A stretch of 64,000 nt of DNA from Larkinella terrae. GTDB taxonomy: Bacteria; Bacteroidota; Bacteroidia; Cytophagales; Spirosomataceae. Positions 47,774 to 54,501 of this stretch are shown here, in pieces. The position numbers and the translations under genes are program-made. Positions within the stretch are counted from its first letter, which is position 1. The number at the start of each line of letters is the position of its first letter. The notes beneath the pieces were generated by a model that saw only the letters and a list, made by a program, of their open reading frames with translations, made no database searches and had not been told where the DNA came from. The DNA is taken from positions 62,001-126,000 of the forward strand of contig NZ_WJXZ01000011.1 in NCBI RefSeq assembly GCF_009668025.1. Reading direction: 5' to 3'.

Positions 47774-47927
47774 TGATTTGTAAATTCTGTTCACCACAAG
47801 TACACTTGATTGAAATACAATAAGTTATCCTATCAAATACTTTTGCCGAAGTAAATTAAATTTATAAACAGTCCCCGTATTTGTGTCGTGATCAATCATA
47901 CAGATTCCTTTTTGGTGCCGGTTTTTG

Positions 47928-48073
47928 GTCGCATAGCGACTGAATGTTTGTAGCAAACCGCATGCTCTTTTGTCGGGGGTCGCGTAGCGATCTAACTAAG
48001 CCGTTTGTTCGATCGCTACGCGACCACAACGGGTGGAAAGGCTTCTTCTACAAACATTGGGTCGCGATGCGAC
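47928..48073. repeat. Nested inverted-repeat element (GTCGCGTAGCGA family)
   Basis: The inner perfect 15-bp arms are GGTCGCGTAGCGATC (47978-47992) and its complement (48011-48025). The outer arms are GTCGCATAGCGAC + AATGTTTGTAG (47928-47953) and their complement (48048-48073, few mismatches). Four copies of a GTCGCxxxGCGAC-like core occur in 146 bp. It lies in the ~410-bp gap between the LuxR-type gene and the small membrane ORF, otherwise without a gene. It resembles REP/BIME-type mobile palindromic elements. Confidence 0.8.
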
Positions 48074-48134
48074 TTCGTCGGCAGACCGGCAAAAATTGGA
48101 CAAAACGGCAACGAATAAAACAGAAACAACAACA

Positions 48135-48221
48135 ATGAAAACAAAAGCAAACAACGAATTGATGGCGTACGGCCTGATTACCCTGCTGATTCTGGTTTTT
48201 ACCATCATCACTCATCCGTAA
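48135..48221 (+). CDS. 28-residue single-span membrane peptide upstream of globin
   Basis: The ORF MKTKANNELMAYGLITLL continues as one hydrophobic helix and ends ITHP. It is 11 bp before the globin gene on the same strand, so the two are probably co-transcribed. Its length is below common annotation thresholds. The hydrophobic helix and close spacing support a real small membrane protein, but no family is recognised. Confidence 0.55.
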   Translation: MKTKANNELMAYGLITLLILVFTIITHP

Positions 48222-48232
48222 AATCCGACGTT

Positions 48233-48646
48233 ATGAATGACCGGCAAATTCTCCTTATCAAATATTCCTGGAGCTATATTCTGCCCCAGGCGCAGCAGAC
48301 GGGCCAGCGGTTTTACGTCAAACTGTTTGAACTGTCGCCCGCGCTGCAACCCATGTTTCGCAACGACCCGGAACTCCAGGCCCGCAAGTTTATCGCGATG
48401 ATGACCCTGCTGGTCCGCCGATTGCAACACGCCAGGGATTTGACGTACGAACTCGAAGCACTGTCCCGGCGCCATGTGCGGTACGGAACGCAGGCCACGG
48501 ATTATGCGCCGGTGGGTCTGGCGCTTTTCTGGACGCTGTCGCAAACACTCGGCGACCGCTGGACCGGCGAAATTCAGTCGGCCTGGCGGGAACTCTACAC
48601 CGCCATTTCGAACGCAATGGTGACAGCCACCCGTCAGCCAGGCTGA
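48233..48646 (+). CDS. Single-domain globin
   Basis: A 137-residue globin fold related to the globin domain of flavohaemoglobins. The CD1 phenylalanine region (ALQPMFRND), E-helix (ARKFIAMMTLLV) and proximal histidine His81 (LSRRHVRYGTQATDY) are visible. No reductase domain follows. It probably binds O2 or NO in the cytoplasm and could scavenge nitric oxide or sense oxygen. It is closed by a terminator. Confidence 0.88.
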   Translation: MNDRQILLIKYSWSYILPQAQQTGQRFYVKLFELSPALQPMFRNDPELQARKFIAMMTLLVRRLQHARDLTYELEALSRRHVRYGTQATDYAPVGLALFWTLSQTLGDRWTGEIQSAWRELYTAISNAMVTATRQPG

Positions 48647-48673
48647 GCAAAACCGCCTGCCGAATGTATCTGG

Positions 48674-48705
48674 GACCTCAGCTCGCTGAGGTCTTTTTTG
48701 TTTTA
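48674..48705 (+). terminator. Rho-independent terminator after the globin gene
   Basis: A 9-bp perfect stem GACCTCAGC/GCTGAGGTC (48674-48682 with 48685-48693) is followed by TTTTTTGTTTT. Confidence 0.9.
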
Positions 48706-48752
48706 GATTCCAGCTACCGCTGGACTGAAAAACCGGTTTTAGGTTGGTGTCT

Positions 48753-48870
48753 ACTTTTTGTTTACCGCTTAGGAATCATGTTCACTTTTTGTATACAATC
48801 CTGGCGACAACTGTAGACTTTTTGTATACCCGCTAAAATTGCATTCCCCCTTTGACTGACCCTACTTTTG
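48753..48870 (+). promoter_or_regulatory. Precursor-1 promoter with three direct repeats
   Basis: Three repeats of TGTNNACTTTTTGTWTAC have their 13-mer cores at 48753, 48784 and 48817, a spacing of 31 and 33 bp (about three helical turns). They are followed by a Bacteroidota-type promoter: TTG at 48839-48841, 21 bp, then TACTTTTG at 48863-48870. The repeats are good candidate activator sites. Confidence 0.7.
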
Positions 48871-48871
48871 C

Positions 48872-48938
48872 ATCGGCAACGCAAAACGGCCACCCGGGGA
48901 CGCCGAAAACCGCTCAGAGTAGGCAGATCAATCACACC
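48872..48938 (+). promoter_or_regulatory. Conserved 5' leader of precursor 1
   Basis: A 67-nt untranslated segment shared with 49212-49277 and 50835-50900. The 17-mer GGGGACGCCGAAAACCG is identical in all three (here 48896-48912). TCGGC near its start can pair with GCCGA in the middle. The start codon is 20 nt further on. Confidence 0.75.
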
Positions 48939-48957
48939 AGTTCAAACACAAATTCAA

Positions 48958-49092
48958 ATGAAAAAGCAAGTTTCGAAAATCACGCTGAAAACCGACAAAA
49001 TCGTCTCTTTATCGAAAATTCAGGCTCAGCAGGTAGCCGGTGGTGCCCGTCCGACGGCCAGCAACTGTACGACCAAGATTTGTAGCATCTAA
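48958..49092 (+). CDS. Class I lanthipeptide precursor 1
   Basis: 44 residues. The leader MKKQVSKITLKTDKIVSLSK leads to AQQVAGG, ending in a double glycine at 28-29. The core is ARPTASNCTTKICSI with two cysteines (37, 42) and five Ser/Thr available for dehydration. The leader matches the Bacteroidota class I lanthipeptide type (pinensin-like), with a lysine/threonine stretch and GG cleavage site. LanB and LanC in the locus should make two (methyl)lanthionine rings. The C39 protease-exporter should cut after GG. Confidence 0.9.
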   Translation: MKKQVSKITLKTDKIVSLSKIQAQQVAGGARPTASNCTTKICSI

Positions 49093-49133
49093 GTTCGGAT
49101 GGTCCACACGGGTGGTTTTCAATTTATGAGTAG

Positions 49134-49210
49134 AATCCTACTAGCTACCAACATAATCCTGCTAGTTACAAATTGCGATATAAATACCGTGTTCTCATTC
49201 ACCAGTTTTG
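49134..49210 (+). promoter_or_regulatory. Precursor-2 promoter with paired 18-bp direct repeats
   Basis: AATCCTACTAGCTACCAA (49134-49151) and AATCCTGCTAGTTACAAA (49155-49172) have a 21-bp period, two helical turns. The -7-like element CAGTTTTG lies at 49203-49210, 31 bp after the second repeat. The same layout precedes precursor 3. There is no -33 TTG at the usual distance, consistent with activator dependence. Confidence 0.7.
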
Positions 49211-49211
49211 T

Positions 49212-49277
49212 ATCGGCCCATCAGAAAGGCCACCCGGGGACGCCGAAAACCGGATCAGAGTAGGCACATATCACACC
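49212..49277 (+). promoter_or_regulatory. Conserved 5' leader of precursor 2
   Basis: A 66-nt segment homologous to the leaders of precursors 1 and 3. The invariant 17-mer is at 49236-49252, followed by CAGAGTAGGCA and ending in TCACACC. The start codon is 15 nt downstream. Confidence 0.75.
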
Positions 49278-49291
49278 AATTTAAAAAGATC

Positions 49292-49438
49292 ATGAAAAAG
49301 CAAATTGCCAAATTGACGCTGAAAACCGATCAGATCATTTCCTTATCGAAAGCACAGGCTTCGAAAGTAGTGGGGGGCATGGCCCGCAACACTGCTACCG
49401 GTTGTACGACGAAGGGATATTGCCCGACGGAACCCTAA
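49292..49438 (+). CDS. Class I lanthipeptide precursor 2
   Basis: 48 residues. The leader MKKQIAKLTLKTDQIISLSK leads to ASKVVGG with the double glycine at 28-29. The core is MARNTATGCTTKGYCPTEP with cysteines 38 and 44 and five threonines. It differs from cores 1 and 3 by one extra residue between TTK and the second Cys and by a PTEP tail. It is followed by a strong hairpin that would limit read-through into the oxidoreductase gene. Confidence 0.9.
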   Translation: MKKQIAKLTLKTDQIISLSKAQASKVVGGMARNTATGCTTKGYCPTEP

Positions 49439-49465
49439 GCCTCGCTTCCATAGCATGCATTTCCA

Positions 49466-49503
49466 AAGCAGCATTTCTCACCAAATGCTGCTTAATTTCA
49501 TTT
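49466..49503 (+). terminator. Terminator/attenuator after precursor 2
   Basis: A perfect 11-bp stem AAGCAGCATTT/AAATGCTGCTT (49466-49476 with 49483-49493) is followed by AATTTCATTTT. It is likely a partial terminator, since the oxidoreductase gene follows 50 bp later. Confidence 0.75.
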
Positions 49504-49545
49504 TCCAGTTACCTGTTTTAGCCTGTATTACAAATCGTTACCACC

Positions 49546-50484
49546 ATGAAATTGGGTCTTCTTGAATTCGGAACCGGATGCGTCAGTCCGATGGATATTG
49601 TTGAAAATGTATTGGAATACGGGCAACGGGCCGAAGAATTAGGCTACACCCGGTTTTGGCTGGGCGAACACTACGGCGCTTCCTCGGCCTACAGCAATCC
49701 GGAAGTGCTGCTGCCGATTCTGGCCGGGATGACCAGCGAGATCAAAATTGGAGTGGCCGGTTTGCTGATGGCGTTTCACAATCCGTACCGCGTGGCGGCT
49801 GCGTTCAAAGTGTTGAACAACCTGTTTCCTAACCGAATCGACCTCGGCGTGGCGGGTGGGGGCGCTCCGCCGGAAATTGCGGCCCACCTCGTTCCGGAGT
49901 CCGATCTGTCGATTCCGGCGATAAAAGTGGAGCGGTTTATCAAAAATACGACGGCTTTGTACGACTATTTATATGCGGAAGAAAACGCGAATCAGATCGT
50001 GCCGTTTGGCGGTTTTCTGCCCACGTTCTGGTCGCTGACGGCCAGCCTGAAAAACATTCCGGTGCTGGCCAGCCAGGCTTCTTCGCTGTGCAAGTCGCTG
50101 TTTCACACCCCGATCGACGACCACAAACGGGAGGCTGAACGGCTGCATCAATACCGGGCCGCTTTTTTCGAAAACCACGGCCGGGAGCCGGAAATCAACC
50201 TGGCTTTTGCCGGTGTCTGCGCCGAAACGGATCGGCAGGCCCGCAAAATCCGGAAAGAACTGGAACGGCCCGTTGGCGTCTACAACGAACTCATTGGCTC
50301 CCCGACGTACATGCTAGACGAACTGGCCCGGCTCCAGGAAATCTACGAAGTGGACGAATTTATATTCATGAATATGGCCGAAGAAACCGGTCATAAACTC
50401 AAAAGCATCGAGTTGCTGAGCCAGACGCTCCAACGCTACGCTGCCTCACCGTATGCCACGGAACGGCTGGTCGGCATGGTGTAA
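49546..50484 (+). CDS. Luciferase-like (LLM) flavin-dependent oxidoreductase
   Basis: A 312-residue LLM-class TIM barrel of the FMN/F420 superfamily. The N-terminal KLGLLEFGTGC, then EELGYTRFWLGEHYG and NRIDLGVAGGG strands match the fold. It sits between lanthipeptide precursors 2 and 3 on the same strand, in a region otherwise devoted to this pathway. Known LanJC-type enzymes of this superfamily reduce dehydro-amino acids in lanthipeptides using F420H2. Bacteroidota are not generally thought to make F420, so FMN is more likely here. The tailoring role is inferred from context; an unrelated monooxygenase is possible. Confidence 0.82.
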   Translation: MKLGLLEFGTGCVSPMDIVENVLEYGQRAEELGYTRFWLGEHYGASSAYSNPEVLLPILAGMTSEIKIGVAGLLMAFHNPYRVAAAFKVLNNLFPNRIDLGVAGGGAPPEIAAHLVPESDLSIPAIKVERFIKNTTALYDYLYAEENANQIVPFGGFLPTFWSLTASLKNIPVLASQASSLCKSLFHTPIDDHKREAERLHQYRAAFFENHGREPEINLAFAGVCAETDRQARKIRKELERPVGVYNELIGSPTYMLDELARLQEIYEVDEFIFMNMAEETGHKLKSIELLSQTLQRYAASPYATERLVGMV

Positions 50485-50543
50485 CGTTCAGGCGGTTTAT
50501 CTAAACCGAAAACCGGTCAACAATCTAATTTGCACGATGAATC

Positions 50544-50579
50544 AGGCTTGAGTTCCGAAAGGGCTCAGGCCTTTTTTGT
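50544..50579 (+). terminator. Terminator after the LLM oxidoreductase
   Basis: A 9-bp stem AGGCTTGAG/CTCAGGCCT (50544-50552 with 50564-50572, one G-U pair) is followed by TTTTTGTTG. Confidence 0.8.
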
Positions 50580-50612
50580 TGTCAATTCGAATGCATTTCA
50601 AGCAGCAATCTC

Positions 50613-50636
50613 AGCCCACGGTTAAAACCGTGGGCT
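50613..50636. repeat. Perfect AGCCCACGGTT palindrome (REP-like)
   Basis: A 24-bp perfect palindrome with arms AGCCCACGGTT/AACCGTGGGCT. A degenerate copy lies at 27862-27886. It is a probable dispersed palindromic element in the 433-bp gap between the oxidoreductase and precursor 3. Confidence 0.7.
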
Positions 50637-50756
50637 ATTAATTTACCAATACCAAATCGTTAATTCGGAAAAACCGGTTTCTGGTTTCGTTGATGCAATA
50701 GGGAACGACAACCGGTTTTCCTTTCCAGGAAAGGTCCCAAAACAGCCGATGGGTGA

Positions 50757-50833
50757 TTTTCTGCTAGTTACCAATCAATTCCTACCAGCTACAAGTTGGG
50801 CCTTCTGAATCAACCCGCAGCTCGCCAAATTTG
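50757..50833 (+). promoter_or_regulatory. Precursor-3 promoter with paired 18-bp direct repeats
   Basis: TTTTCTGCTAGTTACCAA (50757-50774) and ATTCCTACCAGCTACAAG (50778-50795) have a 21-bp period. The -7-like CAAATTTG is at 50826-50833, again 31 bp after the second repeat as for precursor 2. The segment TTCTGAATC...CGGCCA (50803-50842) is 32/40 identical to the region before lanB. Confidence 0.7.
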
Positions 50834-50834
50834 T

Positions 50835-50900
50835 ATCGGCCAATCAGAAAGGCCACACGGGGACGCCGAAAACCGGACAGAGTAGGCAATTAATCACACC
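50835..50900 (+). promoter_or_regulatory. Conserved 5' leader of precursor 3
   Basis: The third copy of the ~66-nt leader, with the invariant 17-mer at 50859-50875. TCGGC (50836-50840) and GCCGA (50865-50869) can form a closing stem. The start codon is 18 nt downstream. Confidence 0.75.
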
Positions 50901-50917
50901 ATAAAAAACAAACTCTA

Positions 50918-51055
50918 ATGAAAAAGCAAGTTTCAAAAATCACGCTGAAAACCGACAACATCATCTCACTGTCAAAAAGCCAGGCTCGCAACGTTATCGG
51001 TGGCCGTCCGCACGAAACCGCTACGGCTTGTACGTCTAAAATTTGCGAACCGTAA
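50918..51055 (+). CDS. Class I lanthipeptide precursor 3
   Basis: 45 residues. The leader MKKQVSKITLKTDNIISLSK leads to ARNVIGG (double glycine at 28-29). The core is RPHETATACTSKICEP with cysteines 38 and 43 and four Ser/Thr. The T-A-T/S-x-C-T-S/T-K pattern is shared by all three cores, so all should give the same ring layout with different ends. It lies immediately upstream of the lanB operon. Confidence 0.9.
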   Translation: MKKQVSKITLKTDNIISLSKSQARNVIGGRPHETATACTSKICEP

Positions 51056-51094
51056 TCGGTTTTCAAATCCGTTCGCCAAAACAACTCGTTGCTG

Positions 51095-51180
51095 AATCCA
51101 TACCAGTCATTCACCATTTCAAACCAGTGGTTCAATGAAATTTCTGAATCTGTTCGCAACTCACCAAGTTTGTAGCGGCC
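51095..51180 (+). promoter_or_regulatory. Promoter region of the lanBTC operon
   Basis: 51141-51180 is 32/40 identical to the precursor-3 promoter, including the -7-like CAAGTTTG (51164-51171). Degenerate direct repeats (AATCCATACCAG at 51095 and ATTTCAACCAG at 51116) sit where the operator repeats lie before precursors 2 and 3. This predicts co-regulation of enzymes and precursors. Confidence 0.6.
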
Positions 51181-51213
51181 ACCACAATACGACAAGAAAC
51201 CGCTGAAAAGCAC

Positions 51214-51249
51214 GAAGGAGTTTTATGAAAGTAAGACTCCTTCATTTTG
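51214..51249 (+). terminator. Attenuator-like hairpin in the lanB leader
   Basis: GAAGGAGT (51214-51221) and ACTCCTTC (51236-51243) are followed by ATTTTGTT. It lies between the lanB promoter and the lanB start, and would also stop read-through from precursor 3. Confidence 0.6.
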
Positions 51250-51289
51250 TTAAAATGCTGATTGCGAGTACCTACACACAACACGACTG

Positions 51290-54200
51290 ATGACTTTCAT
51301 GAAAACAACTGCTTTCGAAACGACGTTCGTACGCGTGCCCATTGCCGGTTTTGCCGCCATTGAAAACCCCGACTGGTCGAAGCTCCGCCGGGAAATTACC
51401 CGTCCGGCTTTTCTGGAAGCATTGTACATCGCTTCGCCCGCTTTGTACGAAGAAGCCATCCAGTTTGATTTCAGCCGCCAGCCCGACGAAAAATCCCGCC
51501 GGGTGTTGTACTCCCTGATCAAGTATTTATCCCGTTACGCAACCCGTTGCACGCCGTTCGGACTCTTCAGCGGTTTTGCCACAACTCCCGTCGAATCGAC
51601 CCGCACCGACGTACGTATAAGCAATACCGGTAGTCTAAAACGGGTAGTTCGGCTCGATATGAATTACCTTTGCGCACTGGCGCAGGATCTGGAAAAACAC
51701 CCCGATGTAAAACCGCATCTGCGTTTTTTTCCAAATTCCAGCCTGTACGAAATCAACGATCAATACCGGTACGTGACGTATCGCTACGAAAACGGCCAGC
51801 GGATTCACCACCTCAGCAGCGCCGACCAAAGCGAATACCTGACGAACGTACTGGACATCAGCAAAACCGGTTCCCAAATCGAAACCCTGATTTCATCGTT
51901 GATCGACGACGAAATCACCGAAGAAGACGCCGAAAATTTCGTCGAATCGGTCATCGAGGCCCAGTTGCTGGTGAGCGAACTGGAACCTTCGCTGACGGGC
52001 GAAAATTTCTTACTCCAGATCCTGGCCATTCTGCAAACGATTGGCCGTCAGCATCCTTCTGACGAATTAGCGCATCTTGTTGGGCTGTTGCAGGAGGTTC
52101 AGGTTGATCTGAAAACGCTTGAAAACAGCGAACAAGAGACGTCGATCGAACTCCTCAATCAGGTTGAGCAGAAGCTGAGCCGCCTGTCCACCCCGTTCGA
52201 CCGCAAGGTTCTCTTCCAGATCGACACTTATTTACCCACGCTCTCCGGCCAACTCAACCGGGGACTTCTCAATAAATTGGTTGCCAAAATTCCAGCGCTC
52301 CTTAAACTGTCGCCCGGCAGCAGCGGGGCGCTGGATGATTTTCGCGACCGGTTTTACGCGCAATACGAAGATGAAGAAATACCGCTGGTCGTCGCGCTCG
52401 ACCCCGAAATTGGCGTCGGTTTTCCGGCCAACCGCGATCAGTTTGACGATTCTCCGCTGGTAGATGGCGTGGTGGCTGGCCCGTCGGCTTCCGGCAAAAA
52501 AACCTGGACGGTGGCACCCGAACAAGCGTTTCTGTTTCAGAAAATTGCGGAAGCACAACTCAGTCATACCCAGCAGATTACCATTACCGAAGAAGACCTG
52601 GCGCAACTCGGCCAGCCCCGGATGAATCTGCCGCCTACCAACGGCGCGATGCTTTCTGTTATCCGCGAAAACGGGCGCGAAACGCTGATTCTGGACAGTT
52701 TTGGCGGTAATACCGGCACGTCCTTACTCGGTCGTTTCGGGCATACCGACGCGAAAGTGCTCGACCTGGTGCAACAGATCAGCCAGGCCGAAGACGAAAT
52801 TCGGCCCGATGTGATTTTTGCCGACATCATTCATTTACCCGAAGCCCGAACCGGTAACATCATCATCCGGCCCCAGCTGAAAAACTACCAGATTCCGTAC
52901 CTGGGCAAGGCGTCAGTCGACGCGGAACACCAGATTCCGGTGACGGATCTGACGATTCGGGTGCAGGGCGATCGCGTGGTGCTGCGGTCGAAGTCGCTCA
53001 ACAAAATCATCGTTCCCCAGCTTTCGAACGCCCATAACTACGCTCAGAACAATTCGCTAGACGTCTATCATTTCCTCTGCGCCCTGCAACACCAGTCGAT
53101 CCGGCCCTGGCTGGGCCTTTCGATGGGGGCTGCCAGTTCGGTTTTTGTCTTTCTGCCCCGGATTGTATTTGACAACATCATTCTGGCCGAAGCCCGCTGG
53201 AATTGCCGGTCGCAGCAGGTCAAACCGCTGGTAACGGCGTTTAAGAAGGCAGACTGGGCGGGGTTGAAAACCGAGGTCGACCGCTGGCGCGAACACTACC
53301 GGATTCCGCGGCACATTTGCCTGATGGATTACGACAACGAATTGTACATCGATCTGGAAAATCCGTGGCTGGTCGAAACGTTCGTCAACGAGATCAAATC
53401 GCAGGACAAATTTCAGATCAAGGAGTTTCTGCACCACGCCGACAACGCCGTGGTGCAATCCTCCACGAGCTGGCACACGAATCAGTTTATCGTGGCTTTT
53501 AAAAACGAGCCGGATGCTTTAGCCCCTAAATCCCCTAAAGGGGACTTGGACCTGGCAACAACCGAATGCGTAAAGTCCCCTTTAGGGGATTTAGGGGTTT
53601 CCCGGACGTTTTTTTCCGGTTCGGAATGGCTCTATTACAAGATTTACACCGGCATCAAAACCGCCGATACGATCCTGACCAATGTGCTGTATCCGCTGGC
53701 GGAACGGTTTGAAAATCAGGGTTGGACGGACAAATTTTTCTTTATCCGCTACGGCGATCCGCAGCTTCACATCCGGTTCCGGTTTCACCTCATCAACCCG
53801 GCTTTTCTGGGTCAGGTCATTCAGGAATTGCACGACGCGCTGGCGCCTTTCCTGGCCAAAAAGGTGATTACGGGCATCGTCAACGACACCTACAACCGGG
53901 AACTGGAACGCTACGGCCGCACTTCCATCGACGCCGTTGAGACGTATTTCCACCTTGACAGCCAGTCTATTCTGCTATTCCTGAGTCTGATTGAAGGAGC
54001 CGAGGGCGAAGAATGCCGCTGGCGGTTTGGCATGAAGCTCATCGATACGCTGCTGGACGAATTCGGTTTTGACCTGAAACAGAAACTGGATTTTGCGGAC
54101 GAAAAAGCCGCCCAGTTTGGCCGGGAATTTGGCTACAATTCGGTGCTGAAAAAACAACTCGACACCCGCTACCGGGAAATTGAAACCGCCATCGGCGAGT

Positions 54201-54499
54201 TGTGGACCGAAACCAACGAAGAACACCAGTTTTTCTACGACCTGAACCGCCAGCGTCGGGAAACGCTGCAACCGTTTATTCAGACCATCTCGCAACTGGC
54301 CAATCAGGGCAAGCTGGAAGTGCCGCTGTTCTCGCTCCTGAGCAGTCTGATTCACATGACGACCAACCGGTTGTTCCGCACGCGGCAGCGGTTTGTCGAA
54401 TATTCGCTCTACTACCATCTCCATAAATATTATCGGACTACCTACGGACGCGCCGTGCTGGCGAAGAAAAACGCGCTGCTCGAAGCCGTAACTTTTTAG
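51290..54499 (+). CDS. lanB: Class I lanthipeptide dehydratase LanB
   Basis: 1069 residues, a full-length LanB with both halves. The N-terminal glutamylation domain (residues ~1-735; FDFSRQPDEKSRRVLYSLIK and CTPFGLFSGFA are typical) transfers Glu from glutamyl-tRNA to Ser/Thr. The C-terminal SpaB-type elimination domain (~775-1060; WLYYKIYTGIKTADTIL and RYGDPQLHIRFRF) expels it to give dehydro residues. An ATG three codons in (51299) is an alternative start. A perfect 25-bp inverted repeat is inserted in frame in the linker between the domains. lanT follows after 2 bp, so the genes are coupled. Confidence 0.95.
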   Translation: MTFMKTTAFETTFVRVPIAGFAAIENPDWSKLRREITRPAFLEALYIASPALYEEAIQFDFSRQPDEKSRRVLYSLIKYLSRYATRCTPFGLFSGFATTPVESTRTDVRISNTGSLKRVVRLDMNYLCALAQDLEKHPDVKPHLRFFPNSSLYEINDQYRYVTYRYENGQRIHHLSSADQSEYLTNVLDISKTGSQIETLISSLIDDEITEEDAENFVESVIEAQLLVSELEPSLTGENFLLQILAILQTIGRQHPSDELAHLVGLLQEVQVDLKTLENSEQETSIELLNQVEQKLSRLSTPFDRKVLFQIDTYLPTLSGQLNRGLLNKLVAKIPALLKLSPGSSGALDDFRDRFYAQYEDEEIPLVVALDPEIGVGFPANRDQFDDSPLVDGVVAGPSASGKKTWTVAPEQAFLFQKIAEAQLSHTQQITITEEDLAQLGQPRMNLPPTNGAMLSVIRENGRETLILDSFGGNTGTSLLGRFGHTDAKVLDLVQQISQAEDEIRPDVIFADIIHLPEARTGNIIIRPQLKNYQIPYLGKASVDAEHQIPVTDLTIRVQGDRVVLRSKSLNKIIVPQLSNAHNYAQNNSLDVYHFLCALQHQSIRPWLGLSMGAASSVFVFLPRIVFDNIILAEARWNCRSQQVKPLVTAFKKADWAGLKTEVDRWREHYRIPRHICLMDYDNELYIDLENPWLVETFVNEIKSQDKFQIKEFLHHADNAVVQSSTSWHTNQFIVAFKNEPDALAPKSPKGDLDLATTECVKSPLGDLGVSRTFFSGSEWLYYKIYTGIKTADTILTNVLYPLAERFENQGWTDKFFFIRYGDPQLHIRFRFHLINPAFLGQVIQELHDALAPFLAKKVITGIVNDTYNRELERYGRTSIDAVETYFHLDSQSILLFLSLIEGAEGEECRWRFGMKLIDTLLDEFGFDLKQKLDFADEKAAQFGREFGYNSVLKKQLDTRYREIETAIGELWTETNEEHQFFYDLNRQRRETLQPFIQTISQLANQGKLEVPLFSLLSSLIHMTTNRLFRTRQRFVEYSLYYHLHKYYRTTYGRAVLAKKNALLEAVTF
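53523..53597. repeat. In-frame 75-bp palindromic element inside lanB
   Basis: Perfect 25-bp inverted arms (CCCCTAAATCCCC... at 53523-53547 and its complement at 53573-53597) flank a 25-nt loop. The 75 bp equal exactly 25 codons and are read in frame as APKSPKGDLDL...KSPLGDLG (residues ~745-769). It falls in the linker between the two LanB domains. Confidence 0.9.
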
Positions 54500-54501
54500 C
54501 C

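Noticed and set aside
47928-48073. Nested palindromes as a tRNA or attachment site
   Set aside because: There is no cloverleaf or T-loop sequence and no integrase or direct-repeat pair; it fits a palindromic repeat element better.
51126-51210. A 23-codon frame starting MKFLNLF upstream of lanB as a fourth precursor
   Set aside because: It has no leader similarity, no double glycine and only one cysteine, and it overlaps the conserved promoter segment.
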